A program made the position numbers and the translations under genes. Source: Geminicoccaceae bacterium (GTDB lineage Bacteria; Pseudomonadota; Alphaproteobacteria; Geminicoccales; Geminicoccaceae). Taken from it: a stretch of 64,000 nucleotides of DNA. How positions within the stretch are numbered: the stretch's first letter is position 1; every line of letters begins with the position of its first letter. Below, piece by piece: positions 49,034 to 57,789 of the stretch. Where the stretch lies: positions 26,610 through 90,609 of the forward strand of contig JANQNY010000008.1 in the NCBI GenBank assembly GCA_028279345.1. The letters are read 5' to 3'. Below the pieces are notes generated by a model. That model searched no databases, was not told where the DNA came from, and saw only the letters and a program-made list of their open reading frames with translations.

Positions 49034-50812
49034 TCAGGCCACCTGCTGCATGCGCTGGACCTGCTGCTCGTAGAGCTGCGCGTAGAGACCGCCGCGCGCG
49101 ACGAGGTCGACGTGACGCCCGCTGTCGACGATACGCCCCTGATCGAGCACTATGATGTTGTCGGCGTCGAAGATCGTCGACAGCCGGTGCGCGATCGCCA
49201 CCGTCGTGCGCCCCTTCATCAGGCGCGCGAGCGCTTCCTGCACGGCCACCTCCGAGAGCGTGTCGAGTGAGGAGGTCGCCTCGTCGAGCAGCAGGATCGG
49301 CGCATCACGAAGGATCGCGCGGGCGATGGAGATGCGCTGACGCTGTCCCCCGGAGAGGCCGGTCCCACCCATCCCCACGTCGCGCTCGTAGCCGCCGATC
49401 TCCTCGATGAAGTCGTGCGCGTTGGCGGCTTTGGCCGCGGCAACGACCTCCTCGTCGGTGGCGTTGGCCCGGCCCGCTCGGATGTTCTCACCAATCGTGC
49501 CTTCGAAGAGCTGCGGGTCCTGCGTCACCAGCGCGATGTTGTTGCGTAGGCTCTCGGCCGTCACCTGGCGAACGTCCTGGCCATCGATGCAGACGGTGCC
49601 CTCGGTCGGCAGATAGAACCGTTCGATCAGCGAGAAGACTGTCGTCTTGCCGGCGCCCGAGGGGCCGACGAGCGCCGTCACCGTGCCGCCGTCGATGGTG
49701 AACGACACGTCGCGGAGGGCCGGCGTCTTCCCGTAGCGGAGGCGCACGTTCTCGAAGCGGATGTCGCCACGCGAGACGACGAGGGCCGCTGCGTCGGGGA
49801 CGTCCATATCGGAGCCGGGATGATCGATCATCTCGTAGAAGTGCTCGAGGCCGATGAGGCGTCGCTGAAACTCGACATTGAACCGCGCCAGGCGTCGCGC
49901 CGGGTCGTATGCCATCAGGAAGGCGGCGAGAAAGCTGAAGAACGCTCCCGGATCCGCCGTTCCCTCGGCCACCTGAAAGCCGGCGTAGATGATTGCGGCA
50001 CCGATCGACAGGCCGGCCAGCACCTCCATCATCGGCACCGTCAGCGCGGCGAAGCGCGCGATGACGAAGAGGCGCTCCTGCATGGTGGCGATCGCCACCG
50101 CCATCTCGTCGTTGCGTGTCTCCTCGAGGCGGTAGGCCTTCACCGACTTGATGTTGTCGACGCTGTCCTTGAGGACCGCGTTGGCGCGACCCACGGCTTC
50201 CGTCTCGGACTTGGCGAACTCCTTCACCTTGCGCATCAGATGCATCGTGCCGAGCACCGCAGGCACGCCGATGATGAGCGTCGACAAGGACATCAGCGGG
50301 CTCTGCATCACCATGACGCCGACCAGGGCGATCAAGGACAGGAGGTCCCGCCAGAGCGTCATCGACACCATCTCGATCACGTGCCGCGCCGCCGCCGAAT
50401 TGTGCGAGAAGCGGTTCATGATCACGCCGCCACGCTTGCCGTGGTAGAAATCCAGTCCCTGCTGGAGCAAGCTCGCGAAGAAGCGGCGTTGCAGGCCGGC
50501 GATGATGCGCATGCTCAGCCGCGCGACGAGCAGCGCGTTGGCGTAGGTGGCAAAGCCTTTGACGGCGAACGCGCCGGATACGAGCAGCGCCACGCCCACG
50601 ATCGCGCTCGGGTCCTTGGCGACGAACACGCTGTTGACGACATCCTTCATCAGATAGGCGGTCGCCGCCGTCGCTACGGAAACCAAGGAGAGAAGCAGGA
50701 ACGATCCGAGGAAGCTCGGCCATTCCTTGACCGCGTTCTCCCCCAGGAGCCGCTTGACCAGGCGAATGTCGTTCTTGTCGATCTCCGGGCGCAGATAGCG
50801 CGTCCAAGCCAT
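49034..50812 (-). CDS. MsbA-like ABC exporter (fused permease and ATPase)
   Basis: The protein has 592 residues. The N-terminal half holds about six membrane segments (for example FLLLSLVSVATAATAYLM and FVAKDPSAIVGVALLVSGAF). The ATPase follows, with Walker A GPSGAGKTT, signature LSGGQRQRIS and Walker B LLLDEATSSLD. This half-size layout is that of lipid A, glycolipid and peptide exporters; dimerisation is expected. The neighbouring glycosyltransferase suggests a glycan-lipid substrate. Confidence 0.92.
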   Translation of the reverse strand: MAWTRYLRPEIDKNDIRLVKRLLGENAVKEWPSFLGSFLLLSLVSVATAATAYLMKDVVNSVFVAKDPSAIVGVALLVSGAFAVKGFATYANALLVARLSMRIIAGLQRRFFASLLQQGLDFYHGKRGGVIMNRFSHNSAAARHVIEMVSMTLWRDLLSLIALVGVMVMQSPLMSLSTLIIGVPAVLGTMHLMRKVKEFAKSETEAVGRANAVLKDSVDNIKSVKAYRLEETRNDEMAVAIATMQERLFVIARFAALTVPMMEVLAGLSIGAAIIYAGFQVAEGTADPGAFFSFLAAFLMAYDPARRLARFNVEFQRRLIGLEHFYEMIDHPGSDMDVPDAAALVVSRGDIRFENVRLRYGKTPALRDVSFTIDGGTVTALVGPSGAGKTTVFSLIERFYLPTEGTVCIDGQDVRQVTAESLRNNIALVTQDPQLFEGTIGENIRAGRANATDEEVVAAAKAANAHDFIEEIGGYERDVGMGGTGLSGGQRQRISIARAILRDAPILLLDEATSSLDTLSEVAVQEALARLMKGRTTVAIAHRLSTIFDADNIIVLDQGRIVDSGRHVDLVARGGLYAQLYEQQVQRMQQVA

Positions 50813-51380
50813 TCAGATGCCTTGATTGTGCGTGGAACCTGGGCTTCTACCCTCTCGCACACGGATTCCACAAGCACCAGCGCTGTCTCATTGCTCCACG
50901 CGCGCCGCGTCTCGCGTTCGTCCACGCAGCGGGCCAGTGGCGCGAAACCTCGGTGGAAGACCGATCTTCCTCCTGTGGACCGCGTCACCATGGTCCGAGT
51001 CGGAGTCGCTCCCGCGCATGCTTCCCGAGCGTTCCATCGTTCGGCCATGAGCATCTACGTCAGTGACAGATGTCGGGACTTGGTCGAACGGTCTTGCCCG
51101 GCTCCGCAAAAGACCGCAGCCTGATCTCTTGGCGCTCAGTTCCAACGACGTTACCGTGTGCACTGTCGCGCTTTGACGTTTGAGCGGCCGGCCAACCGAC
51201 TGGTAAGCTGACACGCTTGCAACGCTCCGAACGAGTCTCGCACCGTTGATGCCTTCGTCGCTCCGGCCGGTGCCGACGCTCGTCCAAGCTTTCGCCGCAT
51301 CGTGGGTTCGGCACTCGGGCCACACTCTCGCCTGCCGAGATCAGCCTTCAGCTCACACAGCCAGAGACATCGCCGAGCTA
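50813..51380. other. Divergent intergenic region, ABC exporter / FkbM gene
   Basis: These 568 bases lie between diverging genes. Short frames in all directions lack start signals and family motifs. The composition is mixed until about 51380, where it drops abruptly to AT-rich in the FkbM gene. Promoters of both genes should lie here, but I cannot assign them. Confidence 0.45.
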
Positions 51381-52427
51381 ATGAAAAACAAGAGCTCCAT
51401 TGACGAAGTTATCGCCGACCGCGATCCAATAACTCTCCTCAACCGCTTATTAATTGCAATAAAGATTGCATTTCTCTTTTTCCGAGAATTAGGCATCGAC
51501 AAGCGAACTCAACAAATTCATCGGCTTGCCATATTGCGCCAGGAAAATTTTTCACAAACATGTTGCCATCTTGTGCAAAGCTCCTTGAATTTGCTACCTT
51601 CAAATGCAGATCGCTTAGATTTTGCCGGCAAGAAAGATATTATTTCCTCCGTCAAGACAGAAAAACCCGTTGTTCTAGAAATCAAAACAAAAGACAATCA
51701 TACGTTTTACGATTGGGAAGGTTCAAAGAAACAATTTAGCACATATTGGCTGCTCCGTGATAAGTCCCGAAAATTCTACACTCCCGTCACTTTTAGCGCA
51801 GCGTCAGCAGTCTACCGAAGCTTCACCAAGGGAGATTCCCGCTTCCCTGCGGATCGCTTCCTGCCCCGAGATGGCGGCGTCATCGTCGAAGCCGGCGCCT
51901 ACGTCGGATACAAGGCAATTAAGTTTGCGCGACGCGTAGGCCCGGCCGGTCGCGTTGTCGCCGTCGAGCTCGATCCTGCCAATTATCGACTCCTGTGTCG
52001 CAACGTGGAAGCCAACCACCTGGAAACCGTCATCGGCTGTGTTCAATGCGCCGTCTGGAACGAGGATGCTCTACTGCCCATGCGTGGCCAATCAAGGATG
52101 AGCAACACAGTGGTCGACGTCGACAAGCTCGATTTCCCTTATCGAGACGACGTTGTAGCGAAATGCCTCGACACCATCATAGATGAGCAAGAACTCGATC
52201 AGATTGATTTTTTGAACTTGCAGCTTAATGGTGCGGAAATTGAAGCCCTAGAAGGTCTTCGAAAAAATTGGTCGAAGGTAAAATATATTAATATTGTTAC
52301 GAGATATGCTAGAGATGGTTTGCTTGTTGTTGACATAGCACGACAAATGCTTGAGAGACGCGGCGCACGTGTTGTTATAGATGCTCGCTGTGAGCGTTTG
52401 CACAATCTTTGTGCAGAACTACGCTGA
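51381..52427 (+). CDS. FkbM family methyltransferase
   Basis: The protein has 348 residues from ATG 51381; an in-frame start at 51246 lies in non-coding-like sequence. The SAM-binding motif is IVEAGAYVGYKAIKFA, followed by VVAVELDPANYRLLCRNVEAN and DFLNLQLNGAEIEALEGL, the FkbM core. The N-terminal ~140 residues are not recognised. Base composition is mosaic: the N- and C-terminal thirds are strongly AT-rich, while the SAM-binding middle is near the local GC average. It probably O-methylates a sugar in the surface glycan. Confidence 0.82.
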   Translation: MKNKSSIDEVIADRDPITLLNRLLIAIKIAFLFFRELGIDKRTQQIHRLAILRQENFSQTCCHLVQSSLNLLPSNADRLDFAGKKDIISSVKTEKPVVLEIKTKDNHTFYDWEGSKKQFSTYWLLRDKSRKFYTPVTFSAASAVYRSFTKGDSRFPADRFLPRDGGVIVEAGAYVGYKAIKFARRVGPAGRVVAVELDPANYRLLCRNVEANHLETVIGCVQCAVWNEDALLPMRGQSRMSNTVVDVDKLDFPYRDDVVAKCLDTIIDEQELDQIDFLNLQLNGAEIEALEGLRKNWSKVKYINIVTRYARDGLLVVDIARQMLERRGARVVIDARCERLHNLCAELR

Positions 52428-52448
52428 AGATGTGATGACCGTATACTG

Positions 52449-53645
52449 ATGACATCCACTTCTCAGTGCCCAACTACGATGCGCTCGGTTCATACCGCTC
52501 GCCGCATGTTCGACCAACTGCTTGCTCACTCGGTCGACAAGCAGCACGTCGGGAGAGGGCGAGACACGCACAGTGAGAGCGAAGACAAGGATTGGGTGAC
52601 TGCTTACGCGACGATTTGTGGGGCCTGTCTGCGCATGCAGCGTTATGAAACTACGAAACAGCTCGACGGCCCCGACTTCGAGGCGCTTGCCGAGCAGTCG
52701 GCACAATGGCTGATCTCCAATACCGGCTGCACTGTTACGTCGTTGCCACTATGGTGCCTCTATTACGCGCGGCAAATCTGGGAGGATACAGAACCGGTGC
52801 CGATCGGTACCGCTTTCAGCGTTCCGTCGGCGCACGCCATGCACGCGTTGAGCGAAGTTGCTTGCGAGCCGAGCGTGTTCGACGAAGATGTTCGCTCAAC
52901 CGCTCGGCAACGAGTGCACTATGCGGCACGAGCACTTGCTCGGCATTGCTACGACACAACGAACGCGGGCATTGTTTTTTGGTATTCGGCGCTACCACAA
53001 CATAGCTTTCACGTTTGTAACGCCACAGCGATGGTGCTTGGACTGACGCAGAGGGCTGCCTGGCTTGCTGGTGGGGATGCCTTTCTTGAAAGGCAAGCTA
53101 CTGCTGCCGCGCGTGAGCTGCTAGTTCTTTGCGAACAGGGCGATGTCGCGCTTGGCTGGAACTATTTCGGGACGAAGATGCCGGGCAATCGGCGCAACCG
53201 TCGCAATGACTTGCAGCATGAGGCAATGACCTGCCACGGGTTGATAGAATATAAGAACTACTCGGGAGATCTATCTGCTTCTTATGATTTTCCACAACTA
53301 GTTTCTTGCTTAAAAAAATACTACCGCGACGATCAAATTTTTGAATATCCCGAAACAGAAAACAATCCACGACGTCGCGCAAAGATGGCTCGACTGGTAG
53401 GTGTCTCGTATGCCATGTTTGTTTTAATTGAAATTTACAATATCACCAAAAATCAACAAGCAAAAAAACTTGCAGAAACATCGATACGTTACATCGAAGA
53501 AAACTTATTTGATGCGGGTAAAATCTACGAACGAAAAGATGGCAAGGAAGTTACACAGCACATTCGCGTAACAGGCCAGTTACTACTCGGACTTGCGGCG
53601 GCTGGGTCGCTATCTGATACTACCTCCTCAGCCGACGAGCTTTAA
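52449..53645 (+). CDS. Uncharacterised protein, possible alpha/alpha-toroid
   Basis: The protein has 398 residues that I do not recognise. It is rich in paired helices with Trp, Tyr and His between them (WLISNTGC, SLPLWCLYYARQIWE, FWYSALPQHSFHVCNATAMVLGL, QHEAMTCHGLIEYKNYSG), as in (alpha/alpha)6-barrel sugar-active enzymes such as unsaturated glucuronyl hydrolases, lyases and epimerases. There is no signal peptide. The start is weak, with no ribosome binding site before ATG 52449. The last third is AT-rich and Lys-rich. Its place 21 bases after the FkbM gene implies a role in glycan modification. Confidence 0.6.
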   Translation: MTSTSQCPTTMRSVHTARRMFDQLLAHSVDKQHVGRGRDTHSESEDKDWVTAYATICGACLRMQRYETTKQLDGPDFEALAEQSAQWLISNTGCTVTSLPLWCLYYARQIWEDTEPVPIGTAFSVPSAHAMHALSEVACEPSVFDEDVRSTARQRVHYAARALARHCYDTTNAGIVFWYSALPQHSFHVCNATAMVLGLTQRAAWLAGGDAFLERQATAAARELLVLCEQGDVALGWNYFGTKMPGNRRNRRNDLQHEAMTCHGLIEYKNYSGDLSASYDFPQLVSCLKKYYRDDQIFEYPETENNPRRRAKMARLVGVSYAMFVLIEIYNITKNQQAKKLAETSIRYIEENLFDAGKIYERKDGKEVTQHIRVTGQLLLGLAAAGSLSDTTSSADEL

Positions 53646-54058
53646 AGCCCTATTATCGACACTGTTCAGCCGTGCTTTCGCATCTCCGCGTTCGACTTGA
53701 GCCGGCGAGAATTCGAAACCGTCTCAATCGCTATAGCATGCGTCTGCTAATGCAATTTGGCAGGTCGGCGGGTGTCGAGAATTCGCCGCTCAGGCGCAGT
53801 CTCAGACCGCAAGGAGTGAGCGCGCTCGTAGAGCGTCCGCCAAGCACCCTCCGCGAGCGGCAGCTCCATTCGGCCCATGTGGGCGTCGTAGTACTCGGGA
53901 CCTCGTTCCTCGCCCAAAGGTGCATCCTCTCCGTTGGGTCTGGCAGACGTTCATCCTGCGTCCGAGCATGCGCGACCCGCCAAAGACGACCGCTGCCAAA
54001 ACGCCTGACCCGGTGTGCAAGCAGATTGGCGTTGCCGACGTAGGTCCAGGCGCCGCGT
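53646..54058. other. Intergenic region with gene debris
   Basis: These 413 bases separate the toroid-like gene from the sulfotransferase, which end towards each other. Apart from the methyltransferase-like scrap listed at 53747-53917, I see no gene or clear terminator. Confidence 0.5.
53747..53917 (-). pseudogene. Possible N-terminal fragment of a SAM methyltransferase
   Basis: A minus-strand frame of 56 codons reads LGEERGPEYYDAHMGRMEL followed by WRTLYERAHSL and RRILDT before a stop. The GPEYYD...WxxLYxxA pattern and the entry into an RILD strand look like the start of class I methyltransferases in sugar clusters, cut off at the SAM-binding glycine motif. There is no proper start codon or downstream domain. 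It may be debris of a deleted gene; chance resemblance is possible. Confidence 0.35.
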
Positions 54059-55012
54059 TCAGGCCTCCAAATAGCCCAGTCGCTCCATCTCCGGCCGTGC
54101 GGCCTCGACGAACGCGGCCGCTTCGGTCTCCGCGAGGTCCTCTCGCCAGCGACCGATCTTCGACGCGTCGATGGGCTGAGTGATGCGCGAGATCGACAGG
54201 TGACCCTGCGGCCGCTGGTAGATGGTCAGGTCCCGCTTGTTGAAGTCCAGCATCTCCCGCTCGAATGGCACGTCCAGAAAGGTGCAGATGCGCTCGACGG
54301 TTTCTTCCGGTCGGTGCGCCAAATCCTCGTAGATGACCTCCATGGCATGCACGTTCGGCCGTTCGACCAGCTCGTGAAAGCGGCGGTGCAGCGAGGCCCA
54401 GCTCTGGCCAAGCGCTGCAGGTTGCGGCTGAAAGCTGCCGGTCGTCTTCTGGCTCGCAAGCACGTCTCGGCCGTCACGGACCATGTTTAGGAAGCGAGCG
54501 TCGGGCCAGAGCTCCAGATAGGTTTCGAAGTCGCTGGAGCACTTGGCACCCCAACGGCTCTTATGTTGCCGCCGCATCTTCTCGAGGCCGACGCGCTCGA
54601 TATAGCGCAAGCGTCCGGACAGCGAGGCAAGATCATCGCCGTCCCGCCAATGGTCGCGCATACAGTCCAGCAATGTCTGCGGTTCAACGCCGCTCCGCCA
54701 GGCGCGCGCCGCGAACGTGCGAAACGCGTGAAAGCCATGCTCCTCGAGCATTTTAAGAGGCTTGCGCGCTCGTCGCCACGGCAGACGCTCGAGGTCCGCC
54801 AGCTCGAGCGGTCCCGGGTTCTCGGCGGCGAAGTTCTTGGAGGCCGTCGGACCGACCAGTACGACCGGGTAGAGCTCGTAGGACATCGCGATCGCCGGAT
54901 GGGCATCCAGCAGCGTGACCATCAGGGTGCCACCCGAGCGGCTCATCCCACGCACGAAGACCGGTCGCGGGTCTCGGGCCGGGGCTCGGCGCCAAAACCG
55001 CCTCAGATCCAT
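54059..55012 (-). CDS. Sulfotransferase family protein 1
   Basis: The protein has 317 residues from ATG 55012. The 5'-phosphosulfate-binding loop is VFVRGMSRSGGTLMVTLLDAHP at about residues 18-39, and the 3'-phosphate block is FLNMVRDGRDVLASQ. MEVIYEDLAHRPEETVERICTFLDVPFE near the C terminus is typical of PAPS-dependent carbohydrate sulfotransferases. It overlaps the deacetylase-like gene upstream by 10 bases, so the two are coupled. The acceptor is probably a sugar of the surface glycan. Confidence 0.85.
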   Translation of the reverse strand: MDLRRFWRRAPARDPRPVFVRGMSRSGGTLMVTLLDAHPAIAMSYELYPVVLVGPTASKNFAAENPGPLELADLERLPWRRARKPLKMLEEHGFHAFRTFAARAWRSGVEPQTLLDCMRDHWRDGDDLASLSGRLRYIERVGLEKMRRQHKSRWGAKCSSDFETYLELWPDARFLNMVRDGRDVLASQKTTGSFQPQPAALGQSWASLHRRFHELVERPNVHAMEVIYEDLAHRPEETVERICTFLDVPFEREMLDFNKRDLTIYQRPQGHLSISRITQPIDASKIGRWREDLAETEAAAFVEAARPEMERLGYLEA

Positions 55013-56007
55013 AGGAAGCGTCCCATCGGTCGCACGTAGACGAAACGCCCCCAGACGGGACACTCGACACCACTCAGGCGCTGCCGGGCCCGTTGCGCCA
55101 CCGATCGTTTCCCCTCAATCAGCGTGCGCCAGAGATTCTCGTACCAGGGCGAGCCGCTGAAGACGCTGCCGGGACGGCGCGCATCACCATAGTGGTGTGG
55201 GTGGATCAGCATCTGGTAGCGACGCCCCGGGCGCCATTTTCGCACGAAGGTCTCGAACTGGTAGTCCTCCTGTGGCCGCCGCCCGCTGTTGATCGCGCCG
55301 TCGGTGTAGTTGGCGGCGTGAGCCGGATACCGGCGATTGTGCACCCAGCGCACGTTCAGCCTGCGTTGCAGCTCTTCGCCGATGTCGATCCCGTTGTTGT
55401 TGAGGCGGTCTGGCCCCGGCACGCCACCATGTGGTGAAAAAAACCGCAAGTGCGGAAAGGACTGCCGGAGTTCTACAACATCCTCTTCGAACAACTCCAA
55501 GGCCCGCGGCATCTCGTAGCGTCCTCGTTCGACCGCGTTCGTGTGATAGCCCACGACGAACGGGTCGGGACTGTTCTGTTGCAGCAGCGCGTAGTCGATC
55601 GGGTATTCTTCAGGAACAATCTCATTCGTCGATGACAACAGGCGTCGAGAGACGTGCTTATTGAAGATCATCACATTACAGCGGATGCCGAGCGCACGCA
55701 TGCGCTCCAGCAGGCGGTTGGTGCATTCGGGATAGCCGTCAACGTCCAGCTGAAGGTTCAGGTAGATCTTGCGCTGCCGTTCGGGCGCCCCGGCAAGCCA
55801 AGCCCGCCAGGCGGCGTGCTCCGCCTTGTACATCGTGGCAGGATCGTAGTCGTCTGACGCCCAGTGAAAACGCTCGTAGGTCAACAGCTCGACCACGTCA
55901 CGATGTCGATGCAGAAACTGCAGAAAGCCGTTGAGGTAGGCTACCGGCATGTAGCCGACGTCTGGTGGGGACGCGGCCTCCGTATCGAGTTCAGACAACG
56001 CAGCCAT
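55003..56007 (-). CDS. Putative polysaccharide deacetylase-like protein
   Basis: The protein has 334 residues. A NodB-like fold is suggested by YLNLQLDVDGYPE, where the metal aspartates would be, RALGIRCNVMIFNKH, FFSPHGGVPG and QMLIHPHHYGD near the end. The spacing differs from classical chitin deacetylases, so substrate and even activity are uncertain. It is translationally coupled to the sulfotransferase (10-base overlap). It could remove N- or O-acetyl groups from the glycan to expose sites for sulfation or formylation. Confidence 0.6.
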   Translation of the reverse strand: MAALSELDTEAASPPDVGYMPVAYLNGFLQFLHRHRDVVELLTYERFHWASDDYDPATMYKAEHAAWRAWLAGAPERQRKIYLNLQLDVDGYPECTNRLLERMRALGIRCNVMIFNKHVSRRLLSSTNEIVPEEYPIDYALLQQNSPDPFVVGYHTNAVERGRYEMPRALELFEEDVVELRQSFPHLRFFSPHGGVPGPDRLNNNGIDIGEELQRRLNVRWVHNRRYPAHAANYTDGAINSGRRPQEDYQFETFVRKWRPGRRYQMLIHPHHYGDARRPGSVFSGSPWYENLWRTLIEGKRSVAQRARQRLSGVECPVWGRFVYVRPMGRFLWI

Positions 56008-56444
56008 TCAAGTGCCCTGCCCGCGTGAACGCGGTCTTGGTGTGTCCTATGGTCGATGCAGGGCCACGGCTGGCAACGAGCAAACCCACGGGCGGCGCAC
56101 GCAGCGCCGGGTCTTGCTCGCCTTGGCTCCCGCTAGAGCCTCCTTGCCGCGTTCCGCCGCATGGACCGGGCGAAAGCCTCGTTAAAGGCTGTCGAGCACT
56201 GAAGCGCAAGCGTCGCTGCACGTCTTCTACAGCACAGAGCTGGCTCGCGGAGCTAGACGCCGACCGGTTCCGGCATCGACCCGATAACTTTGAACGCAGC
56301 GTTCAGACGTAACGGTTGCCCGTGAACGACGCTCCTCCTATTGGTCGGTTAGCCGAAGAACAAGAACGGCGCCGATCGCCGGGAAATTCGACACGCCCTG
56401 TAGGCTGAACGCCTGCGCGCATTGTGAGCAGAAGTACTCGTCCC
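56008..56444. other. Divergent intergenic region, deacetylase-like / glycosyltransferase
   Basis: These 437 bases between diverging genes hold no recognised gene. Short frames on both strands show no family motifs. Promoters for both directions are expected here but none stands out. Confidence 0.45.
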
Positions 56445-57770
56445 ATGGCACGGATCGTCGCAGTCGTTCTCAACGGTGTCACGCAAGATGCCCGGGTGTG
56501 CCGCGCGGCGGCGGCCCTGCGCGACGCTGGTCACGAGGTCATCGTCGTCGGTGTGCGCGACTCCGCGGATCTGGCCGAGCACGAAACCTTGCCGAATGGC
56601 GCGGAGATTCACCGGCTGGAGCAGCCCGTGAAGCGGCGCCGCACGCCAAAGATCAATACCGACCCGCTGGTGCCGCTCGACGACCCGGACACCGTGCCGA
56701 TCAGGAGCGCACCTGGCGTCGGCTTTCCCCTACCTTCCCGCAGGCTGTTCCTGCTGTTGAAGTCGGGGTTGCCGCGAAAGATGCTCCGCGAAGACCAGCG
56801 GCTGCGCGTCCGTGAAGCCACCTTCGCCCGCGCCATCGAGGCGCTCAGGCCGGACATCGTGCACGCCCACGACATCGACACGCTGCCGATGGGTGCGCAA
56901 GCCGCAAAAGCGACTGGGGCAGCACTCGTCTTCGACGCCCATGAGATTTACGATCAGCTCATCGTCAGAAATGCGCTGATGGAAGCGCGGCGCCGTCGCT
57001 CATCCTACTTGCTGGCGAGCTTGTCGAAGTCCATCGACGGCTTCATCACACTGACGGAGGGCACCGCCGAATACTACACGTCGATATACAAGCAGTTGCC
57101 AGAGCCGACGATCGTCGGCAACGCCGCACCGTGCATCCCGCCTGTACACTATGATGGCAGGCTCCACGCCGCCGCGGGTCTCCCGGCGGAAACGCGAATC
57201 CTCCTCTATCAGGGGCGCTACTCACAGCTGCGCTGCCTGGCTGAGCTGATTGCGTCTGCCGAGTACCTACCGCCCGACTGGGGCATCGTCACGTTGGGCT
57301 ACGCGGCCGAGAAGCATCGCATGGAGTCCAACCGCAACGCGCTGCCACCCGAGGCGCAAGAGCGGATCAAGATCCTCGACGCCGTGCCGCAGACCGAACT
57401 CCCCACCTGGACCGCCGGAGCGACCCTGGGCTACCTCGCCCTGCCGAAGACGCATCTGAGCTATACGCTGGCATCGCCGAACAGGCTCTGGGCGTACCCG
57501 CAAGTGGGCGTTCCAGTCCTCGGCACCGACTTCGTCGAGCTCGAGCGCGTGAAGAGTGCATACGGGATCGCCTTCACCTTGGCTGGAAAGGTGAGCGGCC
57601 AGTCGGTCGCCGCGTCGGTAGCGGCCATCGACGAACCGGCCTTCGACCGTGCGCGAGCCGGCTGCCGCGGCTTTATGGAGGCGGAAGGCTGGCAGGTACA
57701 TGCACAGCGGCTCGTGGCGATGATGGAGCGCATCGCCGCCCCCGGATATCGCCCGCGTCACGCGAGATAG
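56445..57770 (+). CDS. GT4-type glycosyltransferase (paralogue 2)
   Basis: The protein has 441 residues from ATG 56445; GTG 56424 would add 7. It mirrors the gene at 47636-48976: ARIVAVVLNGVTQDARVCRAA, VHAHDIDTLPMGAQAA, VFDAHEIYDQL, LLYQGRYSQLRCL, PTWTAGATLGYLAL and SPNRLWAYPQVGVPVLG. Both are GT-B enzymes without signal peptides. The conserved pairs suggest an internal duplication or two separate acquisitions of the same family. It converges with the deacetylase gene, 19 bases away. Confidence 0.83.
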   Translation: MARIVAVVLNGVTQDARVCRAAAALRDAGHEVIVVGVRDSADLAEHETLPNGAEIHRLEQPVKRRRTPKINTDPLVPLDDPDTVPIRSAPGVGFPLPSRRLFLLLKSGLPRKMLREDQRLRVREATFARAIEALRPDIVHAHDIDTLPMGAQAAKATGAALVFDAHEIYDQLIVRNALMEARRRRSSYLLASLSKSIDGFITLTEGTAEYYTSIYKQLPEPTIVGNAAPCIPPVHYDGRLHAAAGLPAETRILLYQGRYSQLRCLAELIASAEYLPPDWGIVTLGYAAEKHRMESNRNALPPEAQERIKILDAVPQTELPTWTAGATLGYLALPKTHLSYTLASPNRLWAYPQVGVPVLGTDFVELERVKSAYGIAFTLAGKVSGQSVAASVAAIDEPAFDRARAGCRGFMEAEGWQVHAQRLVAMMERIAAPGYRPRHAR

Positions 57771-57789
57771 CAGCCCTATCCCTCGGGTT

